Origin: CALBPI01 sp038529355
Lineage (GTDB): Bacteria; Pseudomonadota; Gammaproteobacteria; Steroidobacterales; Woeseiaceae
Assembly (NCBI GenBank): GCA_038529355.1
Contig: JBCBDU010000008.1
Location: 1 to 64,000 of the forward strand
Reading direction: 5' to 3'
Length of the DNA stretch: 64,000 bases
In this document: positions 27,561 through 36,588 of the stretch, in pieces
Layout: each line of letters opens with the position of its first letter
Position numbering within the stretch: the stretch's first letter is position 1
Notes under the pieces: model-generated
Told to the model about the DNA's origin: nothing
The model's database searches: none
The model's input: only the letters and a program-made list of their open reading frames with translations
Position numbers and translations under genes: made by a program

Positions 27561-27995
27561 TCAGGCGTCTTGTCGACGCATCAGAACGTGTGCAATACCC
27601 GCCTCGAAAAATGGCTCGCCCACCGGCACAAAGCCGAATCGTTTATAAAAACCGACAGCCGCTTGCTGTGCATGTAGCCACACTGCAGGCAGTTCATTCT
27701 GCGCCGCAATATCCAGCAAGGCATTTAGTACCATCGAACCCAACTGCTGATCGCGCCAAGGCGCAAGTACAGCCATGCGAGTGATCTTAGCGTCGCTTTG
27801 TAAACGACCGGTAGCGACTGCGTCACGATTCGTTGTGAGCACCAATACGTGCCAGCTCAGGGCGTCTTCATCGTCCCATTCGTCAGCTTCGCTAACACCC
27901 TGTTCTTCAATGAAAACCTGTTCGCGCACGGTACGGATTGCCGCGTTATCGGCGACCCAATCTGCGACACTGACGGTGAATAGCGGTGTGTCCAT
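27561..27995 (-). CDS. GNAT-family N-acetyltransferase (ElaA-like)
   Basis: 144 residues with the acyltransferase core: VREQVFIEEQGVSEADEWD at the start, and the acetyl-CoA loop region ITRMAVLAPWRDQQLGSMVLNALLD (R-x-x-G/Q-x-G pattern slightly altered to RDQQLG), ending FYKRFGFVPVGEPFFEAGI. The start overlaps the roxA stop (TAATG). Substrate unknown. The downstream DUF7931 gene is often fused to such proteins, so the two may work together. Confidence 0.85.
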   Translation of the reverse strand: MDTPLFTVSVADWVADNAAIRTVREQVFIEEQGVSEADEWDDEDALSWHVLVLTTNRDAVATGRLQSDAKITRMAVLAPWRDQQLGSMVLNALLDIAAQNELPAVWLHAQQAAVGFYKRFGFVPVGEPFFEAGIAHVLMRRQDA

Positions 27996-29110
27996 TATGT
28001 CAATCCCGGTGGCTCGCCTGCCGGTTGCAGGGCGCCTGTCGTCGCAACCCAGCGTGTCAGTTCAGGATCGGCGTCAGCCGGCCAAACGTCGTCGCGAACG
28101 GCGGTGGCAACAGTGTGGGCGGCTTGTGTGTGCGTGTGCCAATACTGACCGTTCGCGAACACGATACAGTGTCCGTCGACCAACGCCCACGCAAGACGCG
28201 CTGCATCGGCGCGTTCCAGCATGCCGGCGGGATCGCAAGGTGGTCGTTGCAGATGTGCTTTGCATTGCGTGACCAGGATACCAAGCGCAATGATCAGTTG
28301 ATCGATTGTCGTACCGGTTATGGGCAGGTGTGTAACGTCTTCTGGCAGGATTTGGCCGGGCATGCGGGGCGCCAGTGCGTCGTCGCGGTAACGCGCGCCC
28401 GCGTCCAGACCGGGATCGACAGTACCGTCGGTAAGCGCTGCGATATCGGACAGCAGAGGGGCTTGCATGCCCAGAGACCAAGTTGTGCACAACGAATTGG
28501 CAACACCGTGATGGATCTCCCCGGGTGGCACGTACAGCACGTCGCCGCAGCGCGCTTGAAAGTGCTGCTCGAACGTGACATCGCGACGCAATCGCAACGG
28601 ATGGTCTGTGACGACGCTGCCTGCACCCGCCGCTGCGGTGTGCCAGGTGCGCTCGCCGCTGCCCTGCAGCAGCAGTACGTCGTAGCTGTCGGCATGTGCG
28701 CCGACGGAGCCGCCGGGTGCGGCGATGCTGACCATCAAATTGTCGATACGCCAGCTGGGTATGAATGTCAGATAGCGAAACAACGCACGCGTCTGCGGTA
28801 CATGTACGTCTACATCGTGCAGCAGCAACGTCCAGTGACTGTCGCCCAGTCGCTGCAGGGTTGCATCCGTGAACGGGCCCTGGCGGACGGCATAGCGTGG
28901 TTCATCCAGATCGTTGCGCGTCTCTATCAACGTTGACTCGACGTCTTCGAGCGTTGCCAGTCCTGCGAGATCGTCGACGTCCAGATAAGGGTCGAAGTCG
29001 ATAGCGGCGGGCATGAACAACGTGCGCTGCTGCCAAAACTGGTCAATAAACGCATCGCTGCCGGCAACGTTGGCGGGCCAACGCAACGGTTGTGCCACCT
29101 GAATGCTCAC
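27995..29110 (-). CDS. roxA: RoxA (YcfD), ribosomal protein L16 arginine hydroxylase
   Basis: 2-oxoglutarate/iron JmjC-type oxygenase that hydroxylates an arginine of ribosomal protein L16 in E. coli. The 371 residues contain the start of the jelly roll (PSWRIDNLMVSIAAPGGSVG), iron ligands in AHADSYD (His-x-Asp) and GEIHHGVANS (distal His), and the C-terminal winged-helix dimer region. It overlaps purB by ATGA at one end and the GNAT gene at the other. Confidence 0.9.
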   Translation of the reverse strand: MSIQVAQPLRWPANVAGSDAFIDQFWQQRTLFMPAAIDFDPYLDVDDLAGLATLEDVESTLIETRNDLDEPRYAVRQGPFTDATLQRLGDSHWTLLLHDVDVHVPQTRALFRYLTFIPSWRIDNLMVSIAAPGGSVGAHADSYDVLLLQGSGERTWHTAAAGAGSVVTDHPLRLRRDVTFEQHFQARCGDVLYVPPGEIHHGVANSLCTTWSLGMQAPLLSDIAALTDGTVDPGLDAGARYRDDALAPRMPGQILPEDVTHLPITGTTIDQLIIALGILVTQCKAHLQRPPCDPAGMLERADAARLAWALVDGHCIVFANGQYWHTHTQAAHTVATAVRDDVWPADADPELTRWVATTGALQPAGEPPGLT

Positions 29111-30495
29111 TGCGGGCGGCGCAGCTCCAGCATACGTTTCGTCAAGTGCTCGGCCAGACCAGTGTAGCCGGCCGGCGTCAGGTCAGCGAGCGCCTGCCTG
29201 GCGTCGTCGGGAATCGCAAGCGTGGACACGAACGCGTGTAGTGTTTGCGCGTTAATGGCTTCGCCACGCGTCAGCGCTTTCAACTGCTCGTAAGCATCTG
29301 CGACGCCATAGCGGCGCATGACGGTTTGAATCGGCTCCGCAAGTACTTCCCAGCTTGCGTCGAGGTCGGCCGCCAACCGTTGTTCGTTGACGCGCAGTTT
29401 GCCCAAACCGCGTTGTAACGATGCGGCTGCGATGAGCGTGTAACCCAAGGCGCTGCCAAGATTGCGCAGCACCGTCGAGTCCGTCAGGTCGCGCTGCCAT
29501 CGGGACACCGGCAGTTTGGCCGCGAAGTGCTCGAGCAGCGCGTTGGCGATGCCGAGATTGCCTTCGGCATTTTCGAAGTCAATCGGATTCACTTTGTGCG
29601 GCATCGTTGAGGAGCCTACCTCACCTTCGATACGTTTTTGCCCGAAGTAGCCGAGGCTGATGTAGCTCCACGTATCGCGACAAAAATCGAGCAACACTGT
29701 GTTGATGCGCAGCAGCGCATGCGCATATTCGGCAATCCAGTCATGTGGCTCAATCTGCGTTGTCAACGGATTGGCAACCAGCCCGAGTGACTCGACGAAG
29801 GCATCGCTGAATGCAGGCCAGTCAATGTCAGGGTAGGCAGCGACGTGTGCATTGAAATTGCCCACGGCGCCGTTGAATTTGCCGAGTGCAGCGACGCACC
29901 GCCATTGATCGGTTGTGCAGTCCAGACGCGCAATGACATTCGCCAGTTCCTTGCCTAGCGTGGTGGGGCTTGCGGTCTGCCCGTGTGTGCGGCTGAGCAT
30001 CGGTGTTGCCGCGTGTGTGCCGGCCATGTCGGCAAGTTGCTCAGTACACGCGTTGAGCGTTGCAAGCGCGACATCATCTCGAGCATCGCGCAGCATTAGC
30101 GCGTAGGCGAGGTTGTTGATGTCTTCTGATGTACAGCCAAAATGAATGAACGGCACCAGCGCGTCGCCGTCGTCAAACGCTTTCAATTGCTCGGCGATGA
30201 AGTATTCGCACGCCTTGACGTCATGATTGGTGATTGCCTCAATTGCCTTGATGCGCTCGGCATCCTGCAGCGTGAATTGTTCAGCCAAAGCAACGAGACG
30301 CTGGCGGGTTGCCGTACCCGGTGCTGCGACATCGCTAAATTGCGGCGAGTCAGCCAGCATCAGAAGCCAGCGCACCTCAACCAGGATGCGGTACCGGATC
30401 AAGCCGTATTCGCTGGCGATATCGCGCAAGCTTTCCGTCTTGCCTGCATAGCGCCCATCCAGCGGTGACAGCGCCCGCAATCGCTCGTCATTCAT
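29107..30495 (-). CDS. purB: PurB, adenylosuccinate lyase
   Basis: Catalyses two fumarate-releasing steps of purine synthesis. The 462 residues match the E. coli-type enzyme: SPLDGRYAGKTESLRD at the start, HGQTASPTTLGKELAN with the catalytic His region, and the signature SSTMPHKVNPIDFENAEGN. Overlaps roxA by four bases. hflD, which lies between mnmA and purB in E. coli, is absent; roxA, the GNAT gene, the DUF7931 gene and nudJ occupy this interval instead. Divergent from fumC. Confidence 0.97.
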   Translation of the reverse strand: MNDERLRALSPLDGRYAGKTESLRDIASEYGLIRYRILVEVRWLLMLADSPQFSDVAAPGTATRQRLVALAEQFTLQDAERIKAIEAITNHDVKACEYFIAEQLKAFDDGDALVPFIHFGCTSEDINNLAYALMLRDARDDVALATLNACTEQLADMAGTHAATPMLSRTHGQTASPTTLGKELANVIARLDCTTDQWRCVAALGKFNGAVGNFNAHVAAYPDIDWPAFSDAFVESLGLVANPLTTQIEPHDWIAEYAHALLRINTVLLDFCRDTWSYISLGYFGQKRIEGEVGSSTMPHKVNPIDFENAEGNLGIANALLEHFAAKLPVSRWQRDLTDSTVLRNLGSALGYTLIAAASLQRGLGKLRVNEQRLAADLDASWEVLAEPIQTVMRRYGVADAYEQLKALTRGEAINAQTLHAFVSTLAIPDDARQALADLTPAGYTGLAEHLTKRMLELRRPQ

Positions 30496-30690
30496 GTGCC
30501 ACTCCGAAAATCTCCGTTGAGCTTGCCGGCGTTGCGGCTACCGTGCCGAAATCGCAGGCAAATGTATCGCCAACCTGTCTCTGGACAAGCGCGTGCAAAC
30601 CCCGAATGATACACCGATTACCGATCTGCTTTGGGTGGCATATCGGCGAGCAATCAAGCGACAACTGTAGACGGAGCCTTGGCTAAGACT

Positions 30691-32079
30691 ATGAGCGACA
30701 AGCAATTTCGAACCGAGAGTGACAGCATGGGTGAGCTGGATGTGCCGGCTGATGCCTTGTGGGGCGCGCAGACACAACGCGCAATCAACAATTTCCGCAT
30801 CTCCGGTGAGGCAATGCCGGCCGCATTTGTGCAGGCGCTGGCGCGCGTGAAGTGGGCTGCTGCCGGTGCCAATGGCGAGCTTGGCTTGCTGCCATCGGGC
30901 AAGGCGGCCGCGATTCAGAAGGCGGCGGCGCAGATTGTCGATGGCGAGCACAGTGATGCGTTTCCGGTCGATGTGTTCCAGACCGGTTCGGGCACCAGCT
31001 CAAACATGAACGCCAATGAGGTAATTGCGCGGCTTGCGTCCGATATCGCCGGCGCGCCGGTGCATCCGAACGATGATGTCAACATGGGGCAAAGCAGCAA
31101 TGATGTGATTCCGACAACGATTCACGTCAGCGCAGCGCTCGGCGTTAACGAGCGCCTGCTACCGGCGTTACGCCATCTGGCTGACAAGCTCGAGGCGAAG
31201 GCTACCGAGACGCAAGACGTGATCAAAACAGGGCGCACGCATCTGATGGATGCGATGCCGGTAAGCCTCGGTCAGGAACTGACGGCCTGGCGCACGCAGA
31301 TTGTGCAGGGCATCGCGCGGCTTGAGTCGGCAATGACGCGCGTCGTTGCTTTGGCGCAGGGTGGCACGGCAGTTGGCAGCGGCATTAACGCTCACCCGAA
31401 ATTCGGCGCCAAGGTCGCAACGCTGCTGGCCGAACAAACCGGTATACCGTTTCGGCAGGCGGACTCACTGTTCGAGGCGCTGGCGTGCCAGGACACAGCC
31501 GTTGAGCTGTCCGGGCAGATGCGGGTGATCGCCGTAAGCCTGATGAAGATTGCCAACGATCTGCGCTGGATGAACTCCGGTCCGTTGGCCGGTCTTGGCG
31601 AGATTGCGCTGCCCGCGCTGCAACCTGGCTCGAGCATCATGCCGGGCAAGGTGAACCCGGTGATCCCCGAAGCGGCGGCTATGGTGGCGGCCGAGGTGAT
31701 TGGCAATGATACGACAGTCACTGTGGCCGGTCAGGCCGGCAGTTTCCAGCTCAATGTTATGTTGCCAGTGATTGCGAAGAATATACTGCAAAGCGTTGAT
31801 TTATTGGCTAATGTCTCGCGCGCCCTCGCTGATGATGCGATCGCGGGATTCACCGTCAACGCCGACAACCTGAATCGCGCCCTCGGCCGTAATCCTATCC
31901 TGGTGACCGCATTGAATCCGGTCATCGGTTATGAACTCGGGGCGAAAGTTGCCAAACAGGCCTACGCGCAGGGTCGTCCGGTCAAAGACGTTGCGTTGGA
32001 GCTGACTGATCTGGATAGCGACGAGCTTGATCGATTGCTGGATCCAGCCGGGCTGACCGAGGGTGGTATCCGCAATTAG
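30691..32079 (+). CDS. fumC: FumC, class II fumarate hydratase
   Basis: Iron-independent TCA-cycle fumarase. Start ATG 30691 (MSDKQFRTESDSMGEL) gives 462 residues, the usual length; a longer reading from 30631 has no support. Signatures: FQTGSGTSSNMNANEV, GRTHLMDAMPVSLGQE and GSSIMPGKVNPVIPEA with the catalytic Ser loop. Divergent from purB across 195 bases. It overlaps the next gene by 17 bases. Confidence 0.97.
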   Translation: MSDKQFRTESDSMGELDVPADALWGAQTQRAINNFRISGEAMPAAFVQALARVKWAAAGANGELGLLPSGKAAAIQKAAAQIVDGEHSDAFPVDVFQTGSGTSSNMNANEVIARLASDIAGAPVHPNDDVNMGQSSNDVIPTTIHVSAALGVNERLLPALRHLADKLEAKATETQDVIKTGRTHLMDAMPVSLGQELTAWRTQIVQGIARLESAMTRVVALAQGGTAVGSGINAHPKFGAKVATLLAEQTGIPFRQADSLFEALACQDTAVELSGQMRVIAVSLMKIANDLRWMNSGPLAGLGEIALPALQPGSSIMPGKVNPVIPEAAAMVAAEVIGNDTTVTVAGQAGSFQLNVMLPVIAKNILQSVDLLANVSRALADDAIAGFTVNADNLNRALGRNPILVTALNPVIGYELGAKVAKQAYAQGRPVKDVALELTDLDSDELDRLLDPAGLTEGGIRN

Positions 32080-32704
32080 TGAGCGGCGCTTTTCGGCGGC
32101 TGCGCTGTCGCACGCGATGGCCGGACTGCGTGATGCGCCGGACACCGACGATGTTGTGCTGCCGGTGCCAAAAACCGAGATGCCGACGCAATGGCAGCGT
32201 GACAAGCTCAACAACTTGCGGGTTGCCGCGATATTGGTGGCATTTTGCGAGGCCGCGGATGGCACAACGCAGGTTGTGCTGACTGAGCGTGCGCACCATT
32301 TACCCGCGCATCCGGGTCAGATCAGTTTCCCCGGTGGCGCGCGGGAGCCGCACGACGTGACGCTTGCCGATGTTGCGCTGCGCGAGGCAGAGGAAGAGGT
32401 TGGCCTGGATCGCGCCAGTGTTAACGTTCTGGGTTATTTGCGGCCGCAATGGACGATTTCAGGATACTCGATGACGCCAGTCGTCGGTTTCGTTGATCAC
32501 GTGCCGGAGCTGACGGCGGATCCGAGCGAAGTGGCCAGCGTGTTCTGCGTCCCCGCAGACTATTTGTTCGACACGGCCAATCACGTGCAAAGCGTGCGCG
32601 AATATGCCGGACGCCAGTTTCCGGTAGCCGAGATCCGCTGGGGTCGTCATCGTATTTGGGGCGCTACGGCGCACGTTGTTACGCGCCTCATGAAAGTTAT
32701 ATAA
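32063..32704 (+). CDS. nudL: CoA pyrophosphatase, Nudix (NudL-like)
   Basis: 213 residues. The extended signature of CoA-cleaving Nudix enzymes is visible: VVLTERAHHLPAHPGQISFP leading into GGAREPHDVTLADVALREAEEEVGL. It hydrolyses CoA and similar compounds to phosphopantetheine in characterised relatives. The GTG start at 32063 lies inside fumC and has no properly spaced ribosome-binding site; ATG 32117 is an alternative, so the N-terminus is uncertain. An A+T-rich 11-base gap leads into mazG. Confidence 0.88.
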   Translation: MVSAISERRFSAAALSHAMAGLRDAPDTDDVVLPVPKTEMPTQWQRDKLNNLRVAAILVAFCEAADGTTQVVLTERAHHLPAHPGQISFPGGAREPHDVTLADVALREAEEEVGLDRASVNVLGYLRPQWTISGYSMTPVVGFVDHVPELTADPSEVASVFCVPADYLFDTANHVQSVREYAGRQFPVAEIRWGRHRIWGATAHVVTRLMKVI

Positions 32705-32715
32705 AACAATATTTT

Positions 32716-33510
32716 ATGACTGAAATACAGAAATTACTTGATATTATGGCGGCGTTGCGAGACCCGCGGTCAGGCTGCCCGTGGGACGTCGAGCAGGACT
32801 TTGCGTCGATTGCGCCGTTCACACTGGAAGAAGCCTACGAGGTCGTCGATGTCATCGAGCGCAAGGCGTGGGCCGAACTGCCGGATGAATTAGGCGATCT
32901 GCTGTTGCAGGTGGTGTTTCATGCGCAAATGGCCCGCGAGGCCGGCATGTTCGATTTCGACGACGTTGCACGCGCGATCAATGAAAAGATGATCCGCCGC
33001 CATCCGCATGTATTCGCCGACGAGACGCGCGGCGACGCCGAGCGCCAGCTGGAGCGCTGGGAATCTATCAAGGCAAAGGAGGCCGCGGCGGGAGCTGCGC
33101 AACCGACCAGCATGCTGGATGGTGTGACGGTCGGACTCCCGGCACTGCAGCGCGCCGAAAAGCTCGGCCGCAAAGCCAAACGGGTTGGTTTCGATTGGCA
33201 GCAACCAGCCGATGTGCGCGCGCAGATCAGTCTGGAGCTTGCGGAGTTGGATGAGGCTGTAGTGGCAGGTAAGGCGGCCGAAAGCATCTCGCATGAGCTT
33301 GGTGACGTCCTGTTCAGTACCGTCCAGTATGCCCGTCATTTGGGCATAGACCCTGCAACCGCGCTGCGTTTGGCCAATCAACGGTTCGAGCAGCGTTTTC
33401 GCCATATGGAGCGGCAGTTCGCCGAATCCGGCGATTCGCTGGACGCCGTTAGCCATGAACGCTGGGAGGCGGCGTGGGCGGCTGCTAAACAGGCGCTGAA
33501 TAGCGACTGA
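32716..33510 (+). CDS. mazG: MazG, nucleoside triphosphate pyrophosphohydrolase
   Basis: 264 residues with two all-alpha MazG domains. The first has RSGCPWDVEQDF, TLEEAYEVVDVIE and ELPDELGDLLLQVVFHAQMA (metal-binding EExxE...ExxD pattern); the second has ISLELAELDEAVVAG and ISHELGDVLFSTVQYAR. ATG 32716 sits in a very A+T-rich stretch. The gene end overlaps a four-part TTCAG motif (33496-33532). In E. coli mazG lies next to relA; here they are 31 kb apart. Confidence 0.95.
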   Translation: MTEIQKLLDIMAALRDPRSGCPWDVEQDFASIAPFTLEEAYEVVDVIERKAWAELPDELGDLLLQVVFHAQMAREAGMFDFDDVARAINEKMIRRHPHVFADETRGDAERQLERWESIKAKEAAAGAAQPTSMLDGVTVGLPALQRAEKLGRKAKRVGFDWQQPADVRAQISLELAELDEAVVAGKAAESISHELGDVLFSTVQYARHLGIDPATALRLANQRFEQRFRHMERQFAESGDSLDAVSHERWEAAWAAAKQALNSD

Positions 33511-33532
33511 AAGCTGTTCAGGCTGTATTCAG
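33496..33532. promoter_or_regulatory. Palindromic array of four TTCAG-type half-sites
   Basis: CTGAAT-N5-CTGAAA (33496-33512) is followed after three bases by GTTCAG-N5-ATTCAG (33516-33532). Each pair has the 11-base period typical of OmpR/PhoP-family dimers, and the two pairs are inverted about GCT. It overlaps the mazG stop and lies 63 bases before the glycine-zipper gene, upstream of the PepSY gene and phoPQ. I infer a response-regulator operator, most simply PhoP; the consensus differs from the E. coli PhoP box. Confidence 0.5.
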
Positions 33533-33594
33533 CGCCGAGCGACTACTGTGCATGCAACGCTGGAAAACAGCCAAGTGCATTGAGGAGCCGAGTC

Positions 33595-34119
33595 ATGCCT
33601 TTCAGGAATTTTGCCACCATTACCATTGCTGTCGCCGGACTTGCCGTAGCCGGCAGCGCGAGCGCCGATCGCCAGGGACAAACAGTCAGTCGCTATACCT
33701 ACGCCGATGTTGTGGACGTTAAACCGCTGATTCGTACCGTTGAGGTTGAAATTCCGGTGCGCGAATGCTTCGAGCAGCCGCAGCGCGAGGCGCCACGGCG
33801 CGAGCGCAGCATCGGTCGTACCATCGCCGGCGGTATCATCGGTGGCCTGATTGGCTCACAGATTGGTGATGGCAGCGGTCGCGATGTGGCTACGGTTGCC
33901 GGCACGCTGATCGGGGCGGCCAGTGCCGGTGAGCGCGAGCGTCGCCAGCCGCAGCCGGCACGTTATTGCGAGACCCGCTACGAGTATGAAACGCGCGAAC
34001 GCGTTGAAGGGTTCCGTGTCACGTACGAGTATCGTGGCGAAACGTTCGTGACGCGCACGCGCACCGATCCGGGTGACCGGATCCGCGTCAAAGTCAGCGT
34101 TGCACCGCTGGTCGACTGA
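33595..34119 (+). CDS. Glycine-zipper (2TM, Rick_17kDa-like) envelope protein
   Basis: 174 residues from ATG 33595, preceded by GAGGAG at 7 bases. Signal peptide (ITIAVAGLAVAGSASA-DR), a conserved short strand region ending in a Cys (EIPVRECFEQ), then a glycine zipper (IGRTIAGGIIGGLIGSQIGD) typical of outer-membrane-associated 17-kDa-antigen-like proteins, and a C-terminal domain with paired tyrosines (YCETRYEYETRERVEG, VTYEYRGETF). No lipobox. It lies directly downstream of the TTCAG array, which suggests control with the PepSY-phoPQ genes. Confidence 0.82.
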   Translation: MPFRNFATITIAVAGLAVAGSASADRQGQTVSRYTYADVVDVKPLIRTVEVEIPVRECFEQPQREAPRRERSIGRTIAGGIIGGLIGSQIGDGSGRDVATVAGTLIGAASAGERERRQPQPARYCETRYEYETRERVEGFRVTYEYRGETFVTRTRTDPGDRIRVKVSVAPLVD

Positions 34120-34171
34120 GCGTGCGCGCATTTGCGTTGCAATCAGTGGCTATCACAACGAGAATTTAGTG

Positions 34172-34483
34172 ATGTACCTGCGATATCTCATCATTGTATT
34201 GATCTGCGCTGCATTCAGCAGCGCGGCCAATGCGCAGGTGAGCGTGTCGCAGCCGTCTGATGTGCTACAGCAAAGCAACGCTACAGTTGACGCATCAATT
34301 GGCGAGGAGCGTGTGTTTGCGGACCGTGTCACGCTGGAGCAAGCGGTGCGCCAGGTGCGTAAACAGTACGGTGGCAGGATTGTCAGCGCCGAGACACGCG
34401 GCTCGGGCGGCAGTCGCACACATGTGATCAAAGTGCTGACCGAAAAGGGACGCGTCGTCACCGTGCGTATCCCGGCCAACTAG
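34172..34483 (+). CDS. Small periplasmic PepSY-like protein
   Basis: 103 residues. ATG 34172 (GTG 34169 is possible) begins a signal peptide (YLIIVLICAAFSSAANA-QV). The mature part has one PepSY-like unit: TLEQAVRQVRKQYGGRIVSAE followed by two strands (HVIKVLTEKGRVVTVRIPA). It sits 13 bases before phoP. PepSY proteins next to OmpR-family two-component systems are common in proteobacteria and may act as periplasmic modulators of the sensor; that role is inferred here. Confidence 0.8.
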   Translation: MYLRYLIIVLICAAFSSAANAQVSVSQPSDVLQQSNATVDASIGEERVFADRVTLEQAVRQVRKQYGGRIVSAETRGSGGSRTHVIKVLTEKGRVVTVRIPAN

Positions 34484-34496
34484 CAGGAGTGAGCAA

Positions 34497-35180
34497 ATGC
34501 GATTGTTGATCGTTGAAGACGATGACACGTTGCGAGAGTCGCTCGAGCAACAGTTTCTGGCTGCCGGTTACCGCGTTGAAACGGCCGCCGATGGCGAGGA
34601 AGGCTGGTATTACGCAAGCGAATATCCAATCGACCTGGCGGTTGTTGATCTGGGTTTGCCCAAATTGCCCGGCATTGATCTGGTACGGCGGTTGCGAGAA
34701 GCGGGGCACACCTATCCGATCCTGATCCTGACCGCGCGTGACAGTTGGCAGGACAAGGTTGATGGTTTGACCGCCGGAGCCGACGACTATGTCGCCAAAC
34801 CGTTCCACTTCGAGGAATTGTCAGCACGCTGTAATGCGCTGCTGCGTCGCGCTGGCGGATGGGCATCGTCCGAACTCGATTGCGGTGCCATCAAACTGGA
34901 TACCGCCAAACAGCTGCTCACCGTCAACGATGAGGCGGTTGAGTTGACCAGTTTCGAATATGCCTTGCTAGAGCATCTGATGATGCGCGCCGGTGAGGTT
35001 ATCTCGAAAACAGAGTTAACCGAGCGATTGTACGATCAGGATTTCGAGCGTGACAGCAATGTCATCGAAGTGTTCGTCGGGCGCCTGCGCAAAAAGCTCG
35101 ATCCCGATAACACGTTGAAGCCCATCGAGACGCTGCGTGGTCGCGGCTATCGCTTCGCGTTAGCGCGAGCGGCCGAATAA
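34497..35180 (+). CDS. phoP: PhoP-like OmpR-family response regulator
   Basis: 227 residues: receiver domain with acidic pocket (VEDDD), phosphoacceptor Asp51 (VVDLGLP), Thr79 and Lys101 (KPFHFEE), then an OmpR winged helix (ELTSFEYALLEHLMM ... RLRKKLD ... TLRGRGYRFA). The stretch TARDSWQDKVDGLTAGADDY matches E. coli PhoP closely, which supports the name. AGGAGTGAGCAA precedes the ATG. The TTCAG array 960 bases upstream is a candidate autoregulatory site. Confidence 0.92.
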   Translation: MRLLIVEDDDTLRESLEQQFLAAGYRVETAADGEEGWYYASEYPIDLAVVDLGLPKLPGIDLVRRLREAGHTYPILILTARDSWQDKVDGLTAGADDYVAKPFHFEELSARCNALLRRAGGWASSELDCGAIKLDTAKQLLTVNDEAVELTSFEYALLEHLMMRAGEVISKTELTERLYDQDFERDSNVIEVFVGRLRKKLDPDNTLKPIETLRGRGYRFALARAAE

Positions 35181-35185
35181 CAGTG

Positions 35186-36553
35186 ATGCGATCGCTGCGT
35201 TTGCGCTTGTTGGCGCTGACCAGTTTGCTGTTGGCGTTTGCGTTTGGCCTGGCATTTATCGTCATTGATCGTAGTTTCAGCGCGTCGCTTGAAACCGCCG
35301 AGCGTGAGTTGCTGGACAACCAGATTATCACGCTGCTTGCTGTCGCTGAGCCGACTGGCAATAGCTCGCTGAAGCTGCCCTACGACATGCCCGAGGAGCG
35401 TCTGAACACGCCAGGATCAGGTTTGTACGCCGTGGTTCGCAATGAACAGGGCGAGGTTTTATGGCAATCCCGTTCGGCGATCGGTATCGATTTTGAACCG
35501 GCGTTTGCGTTGCCGCCGGCCGGCGAACGTGTGCTCGCGTCAGGGCGCAGTAGCCGCGGCGAGGCGCTGTTGTCGTTGTCGCTGGGTGTTGTGTGGCAAT
35601 TCGATAGCGTCATCCAATCCGATACTGCCTACTTTGCGCTCACTGTCAGCGAGAGCCGCGCGTCGTTCGAAGCACAGTTGGCAAGATTTCGCGGCAAACT
35701 CTATCTCGCGTTCGCCGCAGTCGCTGTGATGATTCTGGTTGCAATGGAGTTGTTGCTCGGCTGGCTGCTGCGACCGCTCGGCCAGATCGCCAATGAAATC
35801 GAAGCCGTAGAGAAGGGAGATGCGCAGGCGTTATCGAGCGACTATCCGAGCGAGTTGACGGGCGTTGCGCGCAACCTCAACGCCTTGCTGGATAGTGAGA
35901 TGAAACGTGCGAAGCGCTACCAGCAAACGCTGGCAAACCTCGCGCACAGTCTGAAGACGCCGCTGGCGGCTGCGCGCAGTGTGCTTGACGATCCCAATCG
36001 GCAAGCGCGCGATGCCAGTGTGCGCGAACAACTCGATCGCATGGCAGATATCGTTCGCTATCAGCTAGCCAGACCTGCAACGGCTGCGCCACCGGTTGGT
36101 CGCGGTAGCGTTGCGGTATTGCCGCTAGCGGGCGAGCTGCTGGACGGACTGGATAAGGTCTATCGCGACAAACGTGTGCGCGCCGAATTGCAGATCGATG
36201 ACGATGTTGCGTTTTTTGGCGAATCGGGCGATCTGGCCGAGGTGTTGGGCAATCTGCTCGACAACGCCTACAAATGGTGTCACCAGCAGGTGTTGTTGAG
36301 TGTGACGCAGAACAACAGCGAGTCGCCGCGACCGGGTTTGGCGCTATGTGTCGAGGACGACGGTCCCGGCTTTCCCGAGGGCAAAGCCACCGAGGCCCTG
36401 CAGCGGGGTACACGTCTGGATGAAACGCGACCCGGCTCGGGTATTGGGCTCGCCGTCGTACAAGAGCTTGCGGAGCTCTACAACGGCAGTGTGCGCATCG
36501 AGCAGTCGAAGCTCAGCGGCGCTGCAGTCTGGTTGCACATCGCTGACGGCTAG
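35186..36553 (+). CDS. phoQ: PhoQ-like sensor histidine kinase
   Basis: 455 residues from ATG 35186 (GTG 35183 also possible). Two transmembrane helices (about 8-28 and 172-195) flank a periplasmic PhoQ/CreC-like sensor domain of about 140 residues; then a HAMP segment (RPLGQIANEIEAVEKGD), H-box with His254 (ANLAHSLKTPLAA), N-box (EVLGNLLDNAYKWC), and G-boxes (VEDDGPGFP, RPGSGIGLAVV). The C-terminal half is typical PhoQ (AHSLKTPLA rather than SHELRTPL). Five bases after phoP. The ligand, possibly divalent cations or peptides, cannot be inferred safely. Confidence 0.9.
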   Translation: MRSLRLRLLALTSLLLAFAFGLAFIVIDRSFSASLETAERELLDNQIITLLAVAEPTGNSSLKLPYDMPEERLNTPGSGLYAVVRNEQGEVLWQSRSAIGIDFEPAFALPPAGERVLASGRSSRGEALLSLSLGVVWQFDSVIQSDTAYFALTVSESRASFEAQLARFRGKLYLAFAAVAVMILVAMELLLGWLLRPLGQIANEIEAVEKGDAQALSSDYPSELTGVARNLNALLDSEMKRAKRYQQTLANLAHSLKTPLAAARSVLDDPNRQARDASVREQLDRMADIVRYQLARPATAAPPVGRGSVAVLPLAGELLDGLDKVYRDKRVRAELQIDDDVAFFGESGDLAEVLGNLLDNAYKWCHQQVLLSVTQNNSESPRPGLALCVEDDGPGFPEGKATEALQRGTRLDETRPGSGIGLAVVQELAELYNGSVRIEQSKLSGAAVWLHIADG

Positions 36554-36588
36554 TGGCAGCTTCGCCGCGGTGCGGCGCTTGTGCGACA

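Noticed and set aside
27986..28936. Plus-strand open frame of 316 codons
   Set aside because: Antisense to roxA; no ribosome-binding site, no motif.
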